From contig CAIONQ010000076.1 in the NCBI GenBank assembly GCA_903859705.1, positions 1 to 64,000 on the forward strand: a DNA stretch of 64,000 nt. The letters run 5' to 3'. Origin of the DNA: an uncultured Chthonomonas sp. Its GTDB lineage: Bacteria; Armatimonadota; Chthonomonadetes; Chthonomonadales; Chthonomonadaceae. Position 1 is the stretch's first letter, and the number at the start of each line of letters is the position of its first letter. The position numbers and the translations under genes were made by a program. Shown here piece by piece: positions 24,230 through 33,238 of the stretch. A model generated the notes under the pieces. It worked only from the letters and a program-made list of their open reading frames with translations. It searched no databases and had not been told where the DNA came from.

Positions 24230-25785
24230 CGCTTCTCCTCGAAATTAATAACAGTTGCTTTCATCTCTGCGGACCACCGGATACAGGCTTGCATCAGATG
24301 CTTTGTTGAAACTGGCCCTGGCTTGTGGCGTATATCTATAAGCGCTGTGAGAATATCAGAACCAGCAGGCATATAGGGAAAAAGGTGCCTGCGGGTTCCC
24401 TTGCTTTTATGCCTGTATACCATTTTCCGTACTACCATGGCCTCCAGTCCAAGAGGGCCCCGGAGCTTGCCGTTACCGCTGGAGCGCATCCCACCAAATG
24501 AGCAATCTGCACGTGCAGCATCCAGGAGAACCTCGTTTACGCTCACAATGCCGCACTTTAGCCCGGCAACTGCGCCCGAAATCTGCTCATCATCCCGTGA
24601 CCATATGGAAGCTCCCAGAGCAAGCTCACTTGAGTTGGAGCGCGCAACAGCCTCTTGCACGCTCCCAACCTCAATAACTGGAAGAATTGGGCCAAATACA
24701 TCCTGATTAACCACCCCCATCTCATCGTTGCAATTAGCTAACAAGGCCGGATGCAAGTAGAAGCCGGTGCGACTGCTATCCCGGTATCCGCCAATTAAAC
24801 AGGAAGCTCCCTGCTTCACCGCCTGATCTACTAAACTGATGCACCGATCCACCTGTTGTTCAGTACGTAGTGGCGTAAAGTCTCGATGATTGATTTGATG
24901 TAATTGCGTTTTCACATTTGCCAGGAATTTATCCACCACGCTATTTACAACATAAAACCGCTGGGGTGCTACGCAGCTTTGCCCCGCATTAGTTACTCGT
25001 GCCCACACGGCACATCGGGCGGCAGTATCAATGTCTGCGGATGAATCTACAATAAAAGGATCATTGCCGCTCAGCTCCATAATCGATGGGGTGCCTGTTG
25101 GTGCGAGGTTTGCCATTATCTGTCGGCCGGTTGCAACACCGCCTGTAAACACGATCAGATCGCATTTGCATTGTGTTAGGGCCCGGCCGGTTTGCGTGTC
25201 TCCAGGGAGCATCTGAAACACGCCATCTGGTAAGCCACACTGCTGTAACAGTGAATTAAGAGCCTCGGCACTGTGCAATGCGAGTTCGGATGGCTTCCAT
25301 AAAACGCAGTTGCCCGCTGCAATGGCCTGGCAGATACTAATTACATTCAGGAAAATAGGGTAGTTCCAGGTACCTATGATGCCAACGGTTCCGTAGGGTT
25401 CTGCCACGCTGTCTCTGGATGAGTTTTGCAATATTTTGCGTGCATGGCTCAGCAGGTAATCCAGGCCGTTGATCGCAGGCAATAAGTCGGCACCCAGGCA
25501 CTCCTGCAATGGCCGCCCACTCTCCTCAACGAGGGCAGCAGAAAGCACAAACTGACGCTCGCACAACAAATTGCGAAGCACCTTGATTGGCTTCAGACGG
25601 TGTTGCAACTGTGTTTCTCGCCAAATATTCTCGGCAATGCGTGCTCTGTTTCGAGCCGAGTTTACATCGGAGTCGGTCATGCAGACAGCTGTTCCCATCT
25701 GTTTTCCAGTCAGTGGGCTAATAAGTGAAAGTCGTCTAGAGTTTAGATCTGGTTCATGCATAATTTGCGGGCAATCAGACGGCAT
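24226..25785 (-). CDS. Aldehyde dehydrogenase, probable carotenoid-aldehyde dehydrogenase (AldH-like)
   Basis: A 519-residue NAD(P)-dependent aldehyde dehydrogenase. The active-site Glu237 (MELSGNDPF), catalytic Cys271 (NAGQSCVAPQ) and the Asn-Tyr motif (IIGTWNYPIFL) are in place. In staphyloxanthin synthesis AldH converts diaponeurosporenal to the carboxylic acid. The position between two CrtN/CrtP-type genes points to that role here. The start overlaps the stop of the upstream crtN-like gene by 11 nt; a second ATG at 25761 would remove the overlap. A C-terminal extension of about 40 residues with hydrophobic character might anchor it to the membrane, as expected for an apolar substrate. Confidence 0.8.
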   Translation of the reverse strand: MPSDCPQIMHEPDLNSRRLSLISPLTGKQMGTAVCMTDSDVNSARNRARIAENIWRETQLQHRLKPIKVLRNLLCERQFVLSAALVEESGRPLQECLGADLLPAINGLDYLLSHARKILQNSSRDSVAEPYGTVGIIGTWNYPIFLNVISICQAIAAGNCVLWKPSELALHSAEALNSLLQQCGLPDGVFQMLPGDTQTGRALTQCKCDLIVFTGGVATGRQIMANLAPTGTPSIMELSGNDPFIVDSSADIDTAARCAVWARVTNAGQSCVAPQRFYVVNSVVDKFLANVKTQLHQINHRDFTPLRTEQQVDRCISLVDQAVKQGASCLIGGYRDSSRTGFYLHPALLANCNDEMGVVNQDVFGPILPVIEVGSVQEAVARSNSSELALGASIWSRDDEQISGAVAGLKCGIVSVNEVLLDAARADCSFGGMRSSGNGKLRGPLGLEAMVVRKMVYRHKSKGTRRHLFPYMPAGSDILTALIDIRHKPGPVSTKHLMQACIRWSAEMKATVINFEEKR

Positions 25786-27403
25786 GTGCGGTTCTCGCAG
25801 ATTTCAAGTAGTCTGCCTGCATGCATTCTGCGGCAATCCGGCCGGATGTCAGAACTATGGGTACACCTCCGCCAGGATGCGTGCCTGCCCCGGCAAAGTA
25901 AAGTCCATCTAGTTCTTCACTCTTCATGCGGGGGCGGAAGTAGCTGGATTGCATAAATAAGGGGGAGAGGCCGAAGGCACTTCCGAGATAGCATGAATAG
26001 CGGGTATCGAAATCAGCCGGCGTAAACTGCTGCTCCATAACAATTTTCTGGCGCAAACCGGGGAACCCGCACTGCTCCAGCCTATCCAACACCTTCTCGC
26101 GAATTACCGGGGCTTCTGTTTCCCAGTTAATTGCACTGCCAAGATGAGGGCATGGTACCAGCACGTACAGCACATCATGATCTGGCGGTGCCAGGGTTGG
26201 ATCTGTGCGTGTAGGCACGCATGTGTAAATAGCTGGGTCTGATGGAAACACACCTGTAGTGGTGATTTCTGTAAGCGTCTTCTTGTAGTCGGCACTGAGG
26301 AACACCTCGTGGTGACGTATGTTATCCGGCAACCGGGTAACCCCCAGATACAACAGGTATGCAGAGCACCCATACTCTCGCTGTGCAATTCTGGTGTCGG
26401 AATGGCGTTTGCGGGTGAAATCTGCAAGCAATCTGGAGTACGCGGATGGCGTATCAACATTCGCAAGTACATAGTCTGCTGTGATGTGTCGATCCAAATT
26501 CGATACGGGATCTTTGATGACAACACCAGACACGCGTTTATTGTTGGTTGTGATCTTAGTAACGGGTGTGGACGTATGAACTTCAACTCCAAGCTCACGA
26601 ACTAGTTTCTCGAGGCCGCGGGCAATGGATTGCATTCCGCCTTTAGGAAACCACACGCCAAATTCCATTTCGATGTATGGTAGAAGCGCATAGATAGATG
26701 GGCAACGCGTTGGGCTGATACCGAGATACAGCGTCTGAAAAGTCAATGCCTGTCGCAATCGCTCGTCTTTAACAAACCGTGCAACAAAGCTGTATACATC
26801 CGTAAGAGGCATGGCTTCAAGTAAGCCACCAATTGTTTGTGGCCGCAGCAACGATGAAAAGTGCACAAATGGCTTCTCGATGAAATTTGTGCGGGCGTTT
26901 ACGTACTGTTTACGCATTGCCTCAAATAGCCGTGGCAACTGTTCTGCATCTTCTGGTGCAAAGCGAGCCACATCCGCCATCATGGATTTTACGTTGCCGT
27001 GCATGTCCATTGATTCGCCATCGGCAAAATGAACCCTATAGGCGGGATCAAGGCGCGTTAGCTCAATGTAATCAGCAATGTTCCTGCCACATACTGCAAA
27101 CAGTTGTTCCACTACTTCAGGCATCATCAACAGCGTTGGCCCCATATCAATATGGAATCCATCTTGCTGTATGGCGCTCATTCTGCCCCCACAGCTTTCG
27201 TTTTGCTCATAAAGGGTAACGCGCCAGCCTTGCCGCACAAGGTGGATGGCTGCGGATAGCCCACCGAGCCCACCACCAATTACTATTGCGTGCTGGCTAG
27301 AGTACCGGGCTTCTTGCGTGGTTGGTGATGCGGGGACAGATTCGATGCCGGCAGAAGCCCGGCTACCTGCAGAAGGTGTTGAAACAGTAAAGTTACTTTT
27401 CAT
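25775..27403 (-). CDS. crtN: CrtN/CrtI-type carotenoid desaturase
   Basis: A 542-residue phytoene/diapophytoene desaturase-family flavoprotein. A 38-residue Ser/Ala-rich N-terminal extension precedes the dinucleotide fold (GGGLGG at 43-48). The C terminus carries LYFAGAGTHPGGGVPIVL, the family's FAD signature in the CrtI-like form, and SAFGLSPLFMQSSYFRP resembles bacterial desaturases. It should introduce the conjugated double bonds before the CrtP-type enzyme oxidises the ends. The C30 versus C40 substrate cannot be decided: no dehydrosqualene, squalene or phytoene synthase gene is in the window. It overlaps the photolyase stop by ATGA, so translation is coupled. Confidence 0.85.
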   Translation of the reverse strand: MKSNFTVSTPSAGSRASAGIESVPASPTTQEARYSSQHAIVIGGGLGGLSAAIHLVRQGWRVTLYEQNESCGGRMSAIQQDGFHIDMGPTLLMMPEVVEQLFAVCGRNIADYIELTRLDPAYRVHFADGESMDMHGNVKSMMADVARFAPEDAEQLPRLFEAMRKQYVNARTNFIEKPFVHFSSLLRPQTIGGLLEAMPLTDVYSFVARFVKDERLRQALTFQTLYLGISPTRCPSIYALLPYIEMEFGVWFPKGGMQSIARGLEKLVRELGVEVHTSTPVTKITTNNKRVSGVVIKDPVSNLDRHITADYVLANVDTPSAYSRLLADFTRKRHSDTRIAQREYGCSAYLLYLGVTRLPDNIRHHEVFLSADYKKTLTEITTTGVFPSDPAIYTCVPTRTDPTLAPPDHDVLYVLVPCPHLGSAINWETEAPVIREKVLDRLEQCGFPGLRQKIVMEQQFTPADFDTRYSCYLGSAFGLSPLFMQSSYFRPRMKSEELDGLYFAGAGTHPGGGVPIVLTSGRIAAECMQADYLKSARTAHAV

Positions 27404-28878
27404 AGGTTAAGCGTGCCCTCTAAATTACTACCGCCACTGCGGGAGCCTGTTATAACTGCAAGCGATTGCAATGCCCTCTGCCGGGCTTCGTTGTGATCAA
27501 CAATAGGATAAGGGTAGGTGGCTCCAAGTTGGATGCCACAGGCGGCAAGAACACTTTGCGGTGCCATCCACGGCTGGTGAATATACACTGCTGCCAAGCT
27601 TGAAATTTCGGGTATCCACTTTCGGATGTAACTGCCGTCCGGGTCAAACCTTTGCCCCTGTAGTACAGGGTTAAATATGCGGAAATACGGCGCTGCATCG
27701 GCTCCACAGCCAGCGGTCCATTGCCACCCTAATGTGTTGTTCGCGGGATCGGCGTCTACAAGAGTGTCCCAAAACCAACTGGCGCCTTCTTTCCAGTCAA
27801 TTAACAAGTGTTTCACCAGGAAGGAAGCAACCAACATTCTAACGCGATTGTGCATCCATCCCGTCGCCCAGAGCTCGCGCATGCCAGCATCCACCATTGG
27901 ATACCCTGTGTTGCCTGTTTGCCACGCGATCAATGATGCATCATCTGGCTGCCACGGAAACTTATCGTATTCTTGCCGAAGTGGAGACTTCAAGGTGTGT
28001 GGGAAATGCCAGAGCAAATGCGCCGCGAATTCGCGCCATGCAATCTGCCGTACATATGCGGTTTCTGCATCTGTGGTTATCGGTGGGCCACCACGCCGTT
28101 GATAGATGCCACGAATAATCTGAGCAGGGCTTATCTCGCCAAATGCAAGATGTGGAGAGAGGCGGGATACACCCTTTGCAGCAGGGAAGTCTCGTTGCTC
28201 CGGGTAGTAATCAATTGAGGACTCCAGAAAGCGGTTAAGAGAAGCGCGTGCTCCTGCTTCACCTGGTTGCCACTGTTTGTAAAACTCGGTATCCCAGCCA
28301 CTGTTTGAAAGCAAATTCAGATTACTGAGCGGTATGGAAACTGGCCATACAACGTTTACGGGAGGATTGATTTGGGCAGGCATGATAATGGGAGCAGGTG
28401 GTGGAAGCACTGTACGCTGCAGTGCCTTCCAGAAGGGGGTGAAAACTTGAAATGCCTTGCCTGCATTGTTCAGCGCATCTGACGGGTGCCATAGTAACCC
28501 GTTCAAGATAGCACGATAGGTTACGCCGCGTGCCGCGAGAGCCACCTCAACGTCCGCTTCATTCACTCGTGCTGCCGGCTCTACCCGTTCCGATGAGTAA
28601 ACCGAACTTGCACCACATTCAGTGCAGAGCTCTGTTAGGACATCTGCAGGGCTGCCCTGCCTGATAATCAAGCGGCTACCGCGCAGTTCAAGCTCGCGAG
28701 AAAGGCTGCTAAGGCTCTGGTGCAACCACCAGTCTGATGCGCCTGAGGGCAATTCCAGCCCCGATTCATCGCAATGAATATAAACCGGTATCACTCCATT
28801 ACTGGCCAGAATACAGGCGGCCAGAGCTGAATTGTCACTAATTCGGAGATCGCGCCTAAACCAGTAAATTGATGCCAT
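27400..28878 (-). CDS. phrB: Deoxyribodipyrimidine photolyase (CPD class I)
   Basis: A 492-residue DNA photolyase that uses blue light and FADH- to split cyclobutane pyrimidine dimers. The ATG at 28878 is preferred over a longer frame from 28944 because it follows GGGGGAAG and starts at the conserved SIYWFRRDLRISDN. The alpha/beta antenna domain spans about 1-130. The helical FAD domain spans about 200-475, with QIAWREFAAHLLWH, the WATGWMHNR-like helix and NNTLGWQWTAGCGADAAPYFRIFNP region intact (DADPANNTLGWQW). It is the first gene of the carotenoid operon and overlaps the next by ATGA. Light-damage repair and pigment production are therefore made from one transcript. Confidence 0.92.
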   Translation of the reverse strand: MASIYWFRRDLRISDNSALAACILASNGVIPVYIHCDESGLELPSGASDWWLHQSLSSLSRELELRGSRLIIRQGSPADVLTELCTECGASSVYSSERVEPAARVNEADVEVALAARGVTYRAILNGLLWHPSDALNNAGKAFQVFTPFWKALQRTVLPPPAPIIMPAQINPPVNVVWPVSIPLSNLNLLSNSGWDTEFYKQWQPGEAGARASLNRFLESSIDYYPEQRDFPAAKGVSRLSPHLAFGEISPAQIIRGIYQRRGGPPITTDAETAYVRQIAWREFAAHLLWHFPHTLKSPLRQEYDKFPWQPDDASLIAWQTGNTGYPMVDAGMRELWATGWMHNRVRMLVASFLVKHLLIDWKEGASWFWDTLVDADPANNTLGWQWTAGCGADAAPYFRIFNPVLQGQRFDPDGSYIRKWIPEISSLAAVYIHQPWMAPQSVLAACGIQLGATYPYPIVDHNEARQRALQSLAVITGSRSGGSNLEGTLNL

Positions 28879-28926
28879 GCTTCCCCCGTGCACATTTGGC
28901 CCAGAAACCATCATGTCTAATATACG

Positions 28927-28963
28927 TCTATTATTTATACGCAAAACATAGCCAATAATGCAA
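28927..28963 (-). promoter_or_regulatory. Candidate promoter of the photolyase-carotenoid operon
   Basis: On the minus strand TTGCAT (28958-28963) and TATAAA (28934-28939) are separated by 18 nt, placing the start of transcription about 48 nt before the photolyase ATG. The -35 match is poor and the surrounding DNA is AT-rich, so this is tentative. No light-sensor (CarH/MerR-type) operator is recognised. Confidence 0.35.
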
Positions 28964-29088
28964 CAGTATAATAAAATTCAATATAATGTCGATCATCAGG
29001 CCTCTTTGGGAAGACGTGATAGCGCGCAAGTAAGTTCCTCATACATTTGAAGTAACTTCGGGGATAGTGTGAGTAATGGCGACTCACT

Positions 29089-29121
29089 AAAAAGCCCGGG
29101 CTCCTAAATAGGAGCCCGGGC
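29089..29121 (-). terminator. Rho-independent terminator of the CHAT-subtilase operon
   Basis: A perfect 12-bp stem (GCCCGGGCTCCT, 29094-29105, with AGGAGCCCGGGC, 29110-29121), a 4-nt loop and, on the minus strand, a following TTTTT. It lies 34 nt after the subtilase stop. Confidence 0.9.
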
Positions 29122-29154
29122 TAGCATCTTAATCTAACTGAAGGTCGTCAGTGC

Positions 29155-30342
29155 TTAATGAAGAGCGCCTGCGAAATCCAGAATGCCTGCACCAAGGCGG
29201 CCTGCATAACCGTGGTTAGCATAGTCAACCGAATCTGCAGTTGAAGTCATTTGGCGAGTAATCCGATAGGCACTCCAGGATGGATGTACAGCGGCAATTT
29301 CTGCGGCCTCGCCCGCTGCGAATGGAGCGGCGAAGGAAGTGCCGGACCAGGTTGCGTAACCGCCACCAGGATAGGCAGATCGGATACCGGAACCCGGTGC
29401 TACAAGCTGAACATTCACGCCATAGTTGGAGTAAACCGACAGTACGTCGTTTGCCTCAACCGCACCCACACCGATTACGCTATCGTAAGCGGCCGGGAAG
29501 TGCGCTACGCCTGTTGCATCGTTTCCAGCTGAAGCTACAACTACTACTCCGGCCTCTGTTGCAGAGTTTACTGCGTCCAGCAGAGCGGCAGAGTTCACGG
29601 ATGTGCCGAAGCTCATATTGATTACGCTGGCGCCATGGCGGACAGCGTAGTTGATTGCATGAACCACATCAATAATGGAACCTGTGCCGTCAGCATTAAG
29701 AGCCTTGAGTGGCAGAATAGTGGCATCCGGCGCGACCTTGGCAATTATGCCTGCGATCATTGTGCCATGGCCGTAAGCCGCGTTGTTAACGCCATCCAGA
29801 ATGTCGTTTGGTGCCGTGCCGCTCTCAACGTAATTTCGCCCGGCAAGCAGGCGACCCGCGAGGGCAGGGTGATTAAAGTCAACACCAGTGTCGATGATTG
29901 CAACGATGGGGTTGCTCTGTACTTTCGACCTGGAAGGAAAAGTTAAGTCTATCTGATGATATGCGCCCTGGTTGGCGTAACCGCCAACTACAGAGTTTGC
30001 ATCCCAGACAAGATAAACCGGGTTGGCAGTTGCCTCAGGGAGTGCAACGGTTGCTTCCGGCTCACTGTACACAACTCGCGGGTCCAACGCTAGTTGTGCA
30101 CGGAGCTGCGAAGCGAAGCCCGGTGCTGCGTTTATCTCAGAAAGGCTGAGCCCTGAAACGGTTTTGCTGACAGATGCGCCATAGGTGCGTGCAACGTCAT
30201 CCGCTGACGCGCCCACTGCAACTTTGACGACAAACGATCCGGTCCTGCCGGACTGTGCTCTTGAAGGGAGACCTACTGCAACGACACTGAATGCAGCGGC
30301 CACAGTTGTCAGAACTCGGAGTGCCCTGGCTCCTCGTATCAT
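29155..30342 (-). CDS. Secreted S8 subtilisin-like serine protease with inhibitor-type propeptide
   Basis: A 395-residue exported subtilase. Signal peptide residues about 1-29 (VLTTVAAAFSVVAVGL, cleavage near SRA-QS) are followed by an I9-like propeptide at about 35-105 (SFVVKVAVGASADDVARTYG). The catalytic triad is complete: Asp151 (IIDTGVD), His192 (GHGTMIAG) and Ser336 (SGTSFAAP), with oxyanion Asn274 (SAGND). Mature size is usual for a single-domain subtilase and there is no C-terminal anchor. It is the last gene of an operon, 20 nt after the TPR-CHAT gene. Pairing an intracellular caspase-like protease with a secreted subtilase and sigma/anti-sigma genes suggests a regulated response in which this enzyme is an output. 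That role is inferred. Confidence 0.9.
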   Translation of the reverse strand: MIRGARALRVLTTVAAAFSVVAVGLPSRAQSGRTGSFVVKVAVGASADDVARTYGASVSKTVSGLSLSEINAAPGFASQLRAQLALDPRVVYSEPEATVALPEATANPVYLVWDANSVVGGYANQGAYHQIDLTFPSRSKVQSNPIVAIIDTGVDFNHPALAGRLLAGRNYVESGTAPNDILDGVNNAAYGHGTMIAGIIAKVAPDATILPLKALNADGTGSIIDVVHAINYAVRHGASVINMSFGTSVNSAALLDAVNSATEAGVVVVASAGNDATGVAHFPAAYDSVIGVGAVEANDVLSVYSNYGVNVQLVAPGSGIRSAYPGGGYATWSGTSFAAPFAAGEAAEIAAVHPSWSAYRITRQMTSTADSVDYANHGYAGRLGAGILDFAGALH

Positions 30343-30362
30343 AAGAATCTAGCTCCTTAAAA

Positions 30363-33224
30363 CTATTTCTCACCAAAAAGCGCGAAAGCGGCCCAGTGGT
30401 ACGGGTGTTGCCACATTTCGCGAACGCCGATCTGAGCGGCTCTTAGAGCCGCAGATTTGGACGAGCCGTCTGCCAGTTCATCATGGAAACTGGTCATTAG
30501 CTTTGCAGTTGGTTCATCTTCTGCGGGCCACAGGCTGACGGCTACTGAACGAGCACCTGCAACCAGGAAACCACGAAGAAGACCAAACATCTCATCTCCT
30601 GATTCCACCTGTGCTTGACCAGTTCGGCAAGCAGAAAGAGTAACCAGATCGCAATTTAGACGCATGGTATACAGGTCGCGAGCAAGTAGCCAGCCATCTG
30701 TAAATTTCAATCCAGAGAACAATGGGTTATCTGATCGGAACAGTGCGTGAGTCGCCAGATGGATCAATGGGGCCGAACCTGAATATTGCCTGAAGGCGGC
30801 CACCGTTGCGTCTTTCCCACAGTATACCCGAGAATCCGGTATCAATCGCTCAAGTTCGCGAACTTCCGATTCGATGTGCTCCAGGCCTTCGTTCGGAACA
30901 CCTATCAACAGTGGACGACGGTCCCCGCTACTTCCATCTGTTACCGATTGTGCGAAGGCTTCACTGTTGCTTCGCAGGAAGCGAATTGTAGCGCTGGGCG
31001 CATACGACATTTCCCAGCGGTCAACAGCGTACTGTACGCCATCGAAAAATGCATGAAATGGAAGACCATGAAGCGGTCCGTGCGGAACCACGGTAATAAC
31101 GTCGCGCTCCAGGTACCCTTCAAGTGGTTCTAGCAACAACTGATACAGTTGCGTCAGAACTTTTTGAACGCCTCGCAGGTACTGATCACGATGCTTATCT
31201 GCAAAAGGCGTTTCAGTTGCAGCGCGCATCATCTGGAATCGCAGCTTTCGCGCAAGAGAATCGATGTGTTCTGCGGTGGTAAGATCGCGAATTACATGGA
31301 TTTTTGAGTCGGAAGTTACGATAAAAGCGCAGACGCTACCGTGAATAATGTAGTACTCGAGAAGTGCTTCTTTGTGGTCTATGCACGAGCATAGGTCTTC
31401 TGCGTCAGCAACTCGTATAAGGGATAGCAAGCCGTTTGACCGCTCTGCGTCGGCTGCATTCAGTGCTTCGTTATACGCCTTCTCAACATCTTTCAGCGCG
31501 TATTTTTTAGCCAGGAGCGAAGGGCCAAGGAAACGAGCATGCCCTGTGTTATCATCTGGCCGGATTTGATTATAAAGCTCATTTAGCTGGTTTCGCAGAT
31601 CAGTAACTTGCTGCGATTGACCTTCATTGTTGTTGCCAGATGAGAGTTCTCCAGACAGTGCAGCCTGAACACGCTCGAGCAAAAGGCGGGATTTGGATCT
31701 TTCAACAAACTCAATTGCCTCGTTGATGTCCTTAGGTCGACCAGAGCTTACAAGTACCGCAACAATGTCTTCGTACACGTCAAGTTTGTTGCTGATGAAA
31801 GCTGTATGCAACTCTTCCCCTGGGACAAGGGATCGGGCCGATTCCAGCGACGCAACAGATGCGCGAAGATGTCGCAATGAGCTTTCTGTGTTGCCTACCG
31901 CGGCGTAATACTTTCCCAGAGAATGATTCGCACGGCACTCCAGCCAACCGAGAGCATACTTGCGTGCGGCTACGCGTACCGAAATCATCTTGCGAGTAGC
32001 ATCTTCGCCTTGTTCCAGAGCGATACGAGCTGCAAGATACCGTGCATCTGCAACGCGCGAGTACAGGCGAAGCTTAGTCAGGGCTACATCAGAAGACTCG
32101 GCCAGGCTACGAGCACCGGCTATATCGCCGGAGGTATAGAGCCAATATGCTCGCAATAAGCCAGCAACTGCGAGCTGGGTGTTGTTTCCGTCTGCAGCAA
32201 ACTCTTTTTCTGCGGCATCTATGTCGGAACCCGCTGCAACGAGGTCGCCTTGAGACGCTTGGATAGCAGCTCTACCCAACAACGCGCGGGCAAGCTCTGC
32301 TTTCATGCCATGCATCGAGGCGTACGCATCGATAGCGGCAGTGTAGGCATCCAGGGCTTCGGAACGCAGGTTTAGCGCTCTGTATACTTCGCCAATATCC
32401 AGGTCGGCAGCGGCTACTTCCTTGGCTTGACCAACTTCTGCGAACTTATCCCTCGCCTGTTTTAACAGAGACAGAGCGCTGGAGTATTGACCCAAAATAG
32501 AGGAAATGTAGCCGAGGTTGAGATCCGCGCTCGAAACATACATTTGATGGTTGGCCTGCTCGAAAACAGACCGTGCCTCGCGGATAAGATCGAGGGCCCG
32601 CTGTGGTTCTACCAGTTCTGAGAGAACCAGGCCGCGATTAAAATTGAGGACTCCAATGCCAAATGGATCGCCAGCTGCTTCAAAGTCCGCTGCAGAACTA
32701 TCATAAAACTTAAGTGCAGTTCTGAAATCACCTTTGCGCTGAAATACGTTTCCAAGATTGTAAGTTGCCTTGGCAGCGTCAAGCGGTAGGCCGAGCGTTC
32801 TTAATTTTGTTGATAGGTCCTTAGCCAGAGCTTCAGCACCGTCGAGGTCACCGGCAACTGCAAGGCAGTCAATCTTCCCGAGCAAGCTTCGGGCAGCCTG
32901 TGCCTCGTCGCCAGCCTGGGTTGCCTCAGCAGATGATTGCTCAAAAGCAGCAATCGCTTCGGCTGTGCTTCCTTTAACGCGCAATGCTCGGCCATAGGCG
33001 AGCAACGCAGCAGAACGAGCAACATGGTCTTCTGTGGAATCGAGAATGCGTGTGGCAGCATATGAAGCTGTGAACGCGCGCGCTGGATCTGACCGGGACA
33101 ACTCTGCAGACCGTGATGTCAGATATACAGCAGCTTCAACGTTACCCAGCAACAAAGTTATGAGCGGCTCCGCCTGCTCGGGCGGTGCCGCTAATAGGTT
33201 ATCGCAAACGTCAGCGAACGCCAT
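30363..33224 (-). CDS. TPR-CHAT protein (caspase-like cysteine protease with tetratricopeptide array)
   Basis: A 953-residue soluble protein. Residues about 40-470 are helical TPR repeats (LRTLGLPLDAAKATYNLGNV, FQRKGDFRTALKFYDSSA, VAAADLDIGEVYRALN). A helical linker (about 480-600) with a Ser/Asn/Gln-rich stretch near 520 leads to a CHAT domain at about 640-953. The caspase-type dyad is present: His826 in LATHALF and Cys866 in LSACRTGQ; NPLFSGL and HPYHWAAFALFG are also typical. CHAT proteins are clan CD peptidases; in type III-E CRISPR effectors a TPR-CHAT cleaves Csx30. Here it follows an anti-sigma-like gene by 14 nt. The TPRs may sense a partner and unleash the protease. Activity is predicted, its target is not known. 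Confidence 0.9.
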   Translation of the reverse strand: MAFADVCDNLLAAPPEQAEPLITLLLGNVEAAVYLTSRSAELSRSDPARAFTASYAATRILDSTEDHVARSAALLAYGRALRVKGSTAEAIAAFEQSSAEATQAGDEAQAARSLLGKIDCLAVAGDLDGAEALAKDLSTKLRTLGLPLDAAKATYNLGNVFQRKGDFRTALKFYDSSAADFEAAGDPFGIGVLNFNRGLVLSELVEPQRALDLIREARSVFEQANHQMYVSSADLNLGYISSILGQYSSALSLLKQARDKFAEVGQAKEVAAADLDIGEVYRALNLRSEALDAYTAAIDAYASMHGMKAELARALLGRAAIQASQGDLVAAGSDIDAAEKEFAADGNNTQLAVAGLLRAYWLYTSGDIAGARSLAESSDVALTKLRLYSRVADARYLAARIALEQGEDATRKMISVRVAARKYALGWLECRANHSLGKYYAAVGNTESSLRHLRASVASLESARSLVPGEELHTAFISNKLDVYEDIVAVLVSSGRPKDINEAIEFVERSKSRLLLERVQAALSGELSSGNNNEGQSQQVTDLRNQLNELYNQIRPDDNTGHARFLGPSLLAKKYALKDVEKAYNEALNAADAERSNGLLSLIRVADAEDLCSCIDHKEALLEYYIIHGSVCAFIVTSDSKIHVIRDLTTAEHIDSLARKLRFQMMRAATETPFADKHRDQYLRGVQKVLTQLYQLLLEPLEGYLERDVITVVPHGPLHGLPFHAFFDGVQYAVDRWEMSYAPSATIRFLRSNSEAFAQSVTDGSSGDRRPLLIGVPNEGLEHIESEVRELERLIPDSRVYCGKDATVAAFRQYSGSAPLIHLATHALFRSDNPLFSGLKFTDGWLLARDLYTMRLNCDLVTLSACRTGQAQVESGDEMFGLLRGFLVAGARSVAVSLWPAEDEPTAKLMTSFHDELADGSSKSAALRAAQIGVREMWQHPYHWAAFALFGEK

Positions 33225-33238
33225 TTTGTCTCCGGAGT

